Positions 62,975 through 64,000 of a DNA stretch of 64,000 nt are shown here, one piece after another. Each line of letters begins with the position of its first letter. The first letter of the stretch is position 1. This DNA is from Sphingobacteriales bacterium JAD_PAG50586_3. Lineage in GTDB: Bacteria; Bacteroidota; Bacteroidia; CAMBQF01. Under the pieces are notes generated by a model. It worked only from the letters and a program-made list of their open reading frames with translations, did not search any database and had not been told where the DNA came from. A program made the translations under genes and the position numbers. Where the stretch lies: assembly GCA_023213195.1 (NCBI GenBank), contig CP096135.1, positions 3,840,842 through 3,904,841 on the forward strand. The letters are read 5' to 3'.

Positions 62975-63187
62975 ATGAATACTACAGAACGAGCCATTGA
63001 AATTATTAAAAGCTGCAAAAACGAACAACAAACAGAAGTTGCCACCCGCTTTGTTGAACTGCTGCTGAAAAGCCCCAAACCTTTACTTAACAGAGAAGAA
63101 AGGATTGAACTACTAAAAACTATTGATAACAAACTAAATGATTTAAAAAATGAACTAATAACCAAACGACAGACTGCTTTTGTATAA
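62975..63187 (+). CDS. Small hypothetical helical protein
   Basis: 70 residues, strongly helical and charged (TERAIEIIKSCKNEQQTEVATRF, EERIELLKTIDNKLNDLKNEL), probably a coiled coil. It starts 15 bases after the previous gene. No family recognised; size and position suggest a phage accessory protein. Confidence 0.6.
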   Translation: MNTTERAIEIIKSCKNEQQTEVATRFVELLLKSPKPLLNREERIELLKTIDNKLNDLKNELITKRQTAFV

Positions 63188-63252
63188 TACGGGCAAGCAA
63201 AACGCTTGACAAATAAAGGCAACAGAACAAAAACTATTTTATATAACCTACT

Positions 63253-64000
63253 ATGCCAAAAACAGCACATATTTATATCTATGGTGATATAATAAATGAA
63301 CAATACACCGAAATTGAGGAGCAAGGCTACAGCTCGCTAAGTACCGTAGTAAACTCAATAAAAGCACAGGCAAAATTCGACGAACTGATTGTACACATAC
63401 ACTCGCGCGGGGGTGATGTAACCGAGGGCTTTGCTATTTACGATTATTTACGGTCGTTAAAAAAACCTGTAACTACTGTTATTGATGGCTTATGCGCTTC
63501 TATAGCCACCATAATAGCACTTGCGGGCGACAAGCGAAAGATTCAACCCAACTCTGAGTTTTACATCCACAACCCGTGGGGCAATGTAAGTGGCAACTAC
63601 ACCAGTGTAAACCAGTATGCGGAAGAATTGAAAAAAGCTGAAGAGCGTATACTAAACTTCTACTACCAACACACCAATGGCAATCCGGATAATTTGCGGG
63701 AATTGATGGATAACCAAACAACACTTTCGGCTAGCGAAGCCCTGGGCCTGGGCTTTGTAACCGAAATTGTGGAACAGGAAAGGGTATACGCTATGCTAAA
63801 TCCTGAACAAGAAAAACCAAACAACAAACCAAACATGAACAAAGCTTTAAAACTAGCGCAAACAATTATGCACAAGCTATCGGGGCCATTACCAATACAG
63901 GCTTCGCTAACCGATACGCTCGACACCGGAGAACCGGTATTTATATCGGGCAACAATGAAATACCTAATGTGGGGGATATTCTATATCTGGGTAATGATT
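63253..64000 (+). CDS. ClpP-like (S14) head-maturation-type protease, partial at the right edge
   Basis: 249 codons are visible without a stop. It starts MPKTAHIYIYGDIINEQ. IHSRGGDVTEGFAIYDYL, the nucleophile Ser in GLCASIATIIALAG and the His in FYIHNPWGN are the ClpP core; LSASEALGLGFVTEI follows. Phage ClpP-like proteases carry a C-terminal extension that acts in prohead assembly, and here the protein continues past residue 190 with a Lys/Gln/Asn-rich linker and DTLDTGEPVFISGNNEIPN. Downstream of an S24 repressor, a phage or phage-derived origin is likely. A housekeeping ClpP would end near residue 200. Confidence 0.82.
   Translation, partial: MPKTAHIYIYGDIINEQYTEIEEQGYSSLSTVVNSIKAQAKFDELIVHIHSRGGDVTEGFAIYDYLRSLKKPVTTVIDGLCASIATIIALAGDKRKIQPNSEFYIHNPWGNVSGNYTSVNQYAEELKKAEERILNFYYQHTNGNPDNLRELMDNQTTLSASEALGLGFVTEIVEQERVYAMLNPEQEKPNNKPNMNKALKLAQTIMHKLSGPLPIQASLTDTLDTGEPVFISGNNEIPNVGDILYLGND

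Overview
The window reads as a chromosome segment of a free-living member of the Bacteroidota, probably in or near the Chitinophagia/Sphingobacteriia. The evidence is: two type IX secretion (T9SS) type A tails and one gliding-motility-associated type B tail; Bacteroidota-style promoters (TTG or TTTG, about 18-22 bases, then TAnnTTTG); a bacillithiol gene (bshA); a DUF4834-YfhO pair; and many CheY-like regulators without output domains. The genus-level placement is inference.

Layout. 1-1941: YfhO-like membrane protein and a DUF4834 protein (minus strand). 2255-8872: a phosphorelay block of two large histidine kinases and a lone receiver. 8972-13444: a GliT/TrxB-like flavoprotein behind a perfect palindrome, typA, an Mpo1-like membrane protein and a sphingomyelinase-like hydrolase. 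13510-22400: a large lipoprotein, an aldehyde dehydrogenase, a Rieske protein, ribH, an alpha/beta hydrolase, two paralogous T9SS cargo proteins and rpmH. 22557-33521: an MsbA-like ABC exporter, a 1.1-kb gene-free repeat region, cinA, bshA, two paralogous beta-barrels, a hydrolase, an HExxH protein, an MBL-rhodanese protein and tRNA-Glu. 33685-38890: kinase plus receiver, a Tyr/Asn/Gly-rich lipoprotein and a FadL-type porin. 39001-40265: an AT-rich two-gene island bounded by inverted copies of a 20-mer. 40320-54357: a propeller-like T9SS protein and a roughly 3,300-residue PKD-repeat adhesin. 54358-56268: a gene-poor repeat array, then an Abi-alpha (DUF4393) gene enclosed by inverted repeats. 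56345-61339: a two-gene ABC transporter and a second kinase with three receivers. 61369-64000: a phage-like edge with a two-HTH S24 repressor, small genes and a ClpP-like protease running off the end.

Two themes stand out. First, dispersed repeats: GC-rich palindromes, a TATGCCATAGGCAT-type module, tandem repeats of 159-182 bp, and a hairpin 20-mer (GGTGACGCTnTGCTTTAACA). The 20-mer borders one AT-rich island on both sides and lies inside the left terminal repeat of the Abi-alpha island. That is the best candidate here for an undescribed small mobile cassette family.

Second, frame breaks are very frequent: about two dozen in 64 kb, mostly one base and often in homopolymers. They hit housekeeping genes such as ribH and cinA. 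The most economical reading is sequencing or assembly error, so split genes are annotated here as single genes. Three breaks share the identical context CCTG-A-GTA.
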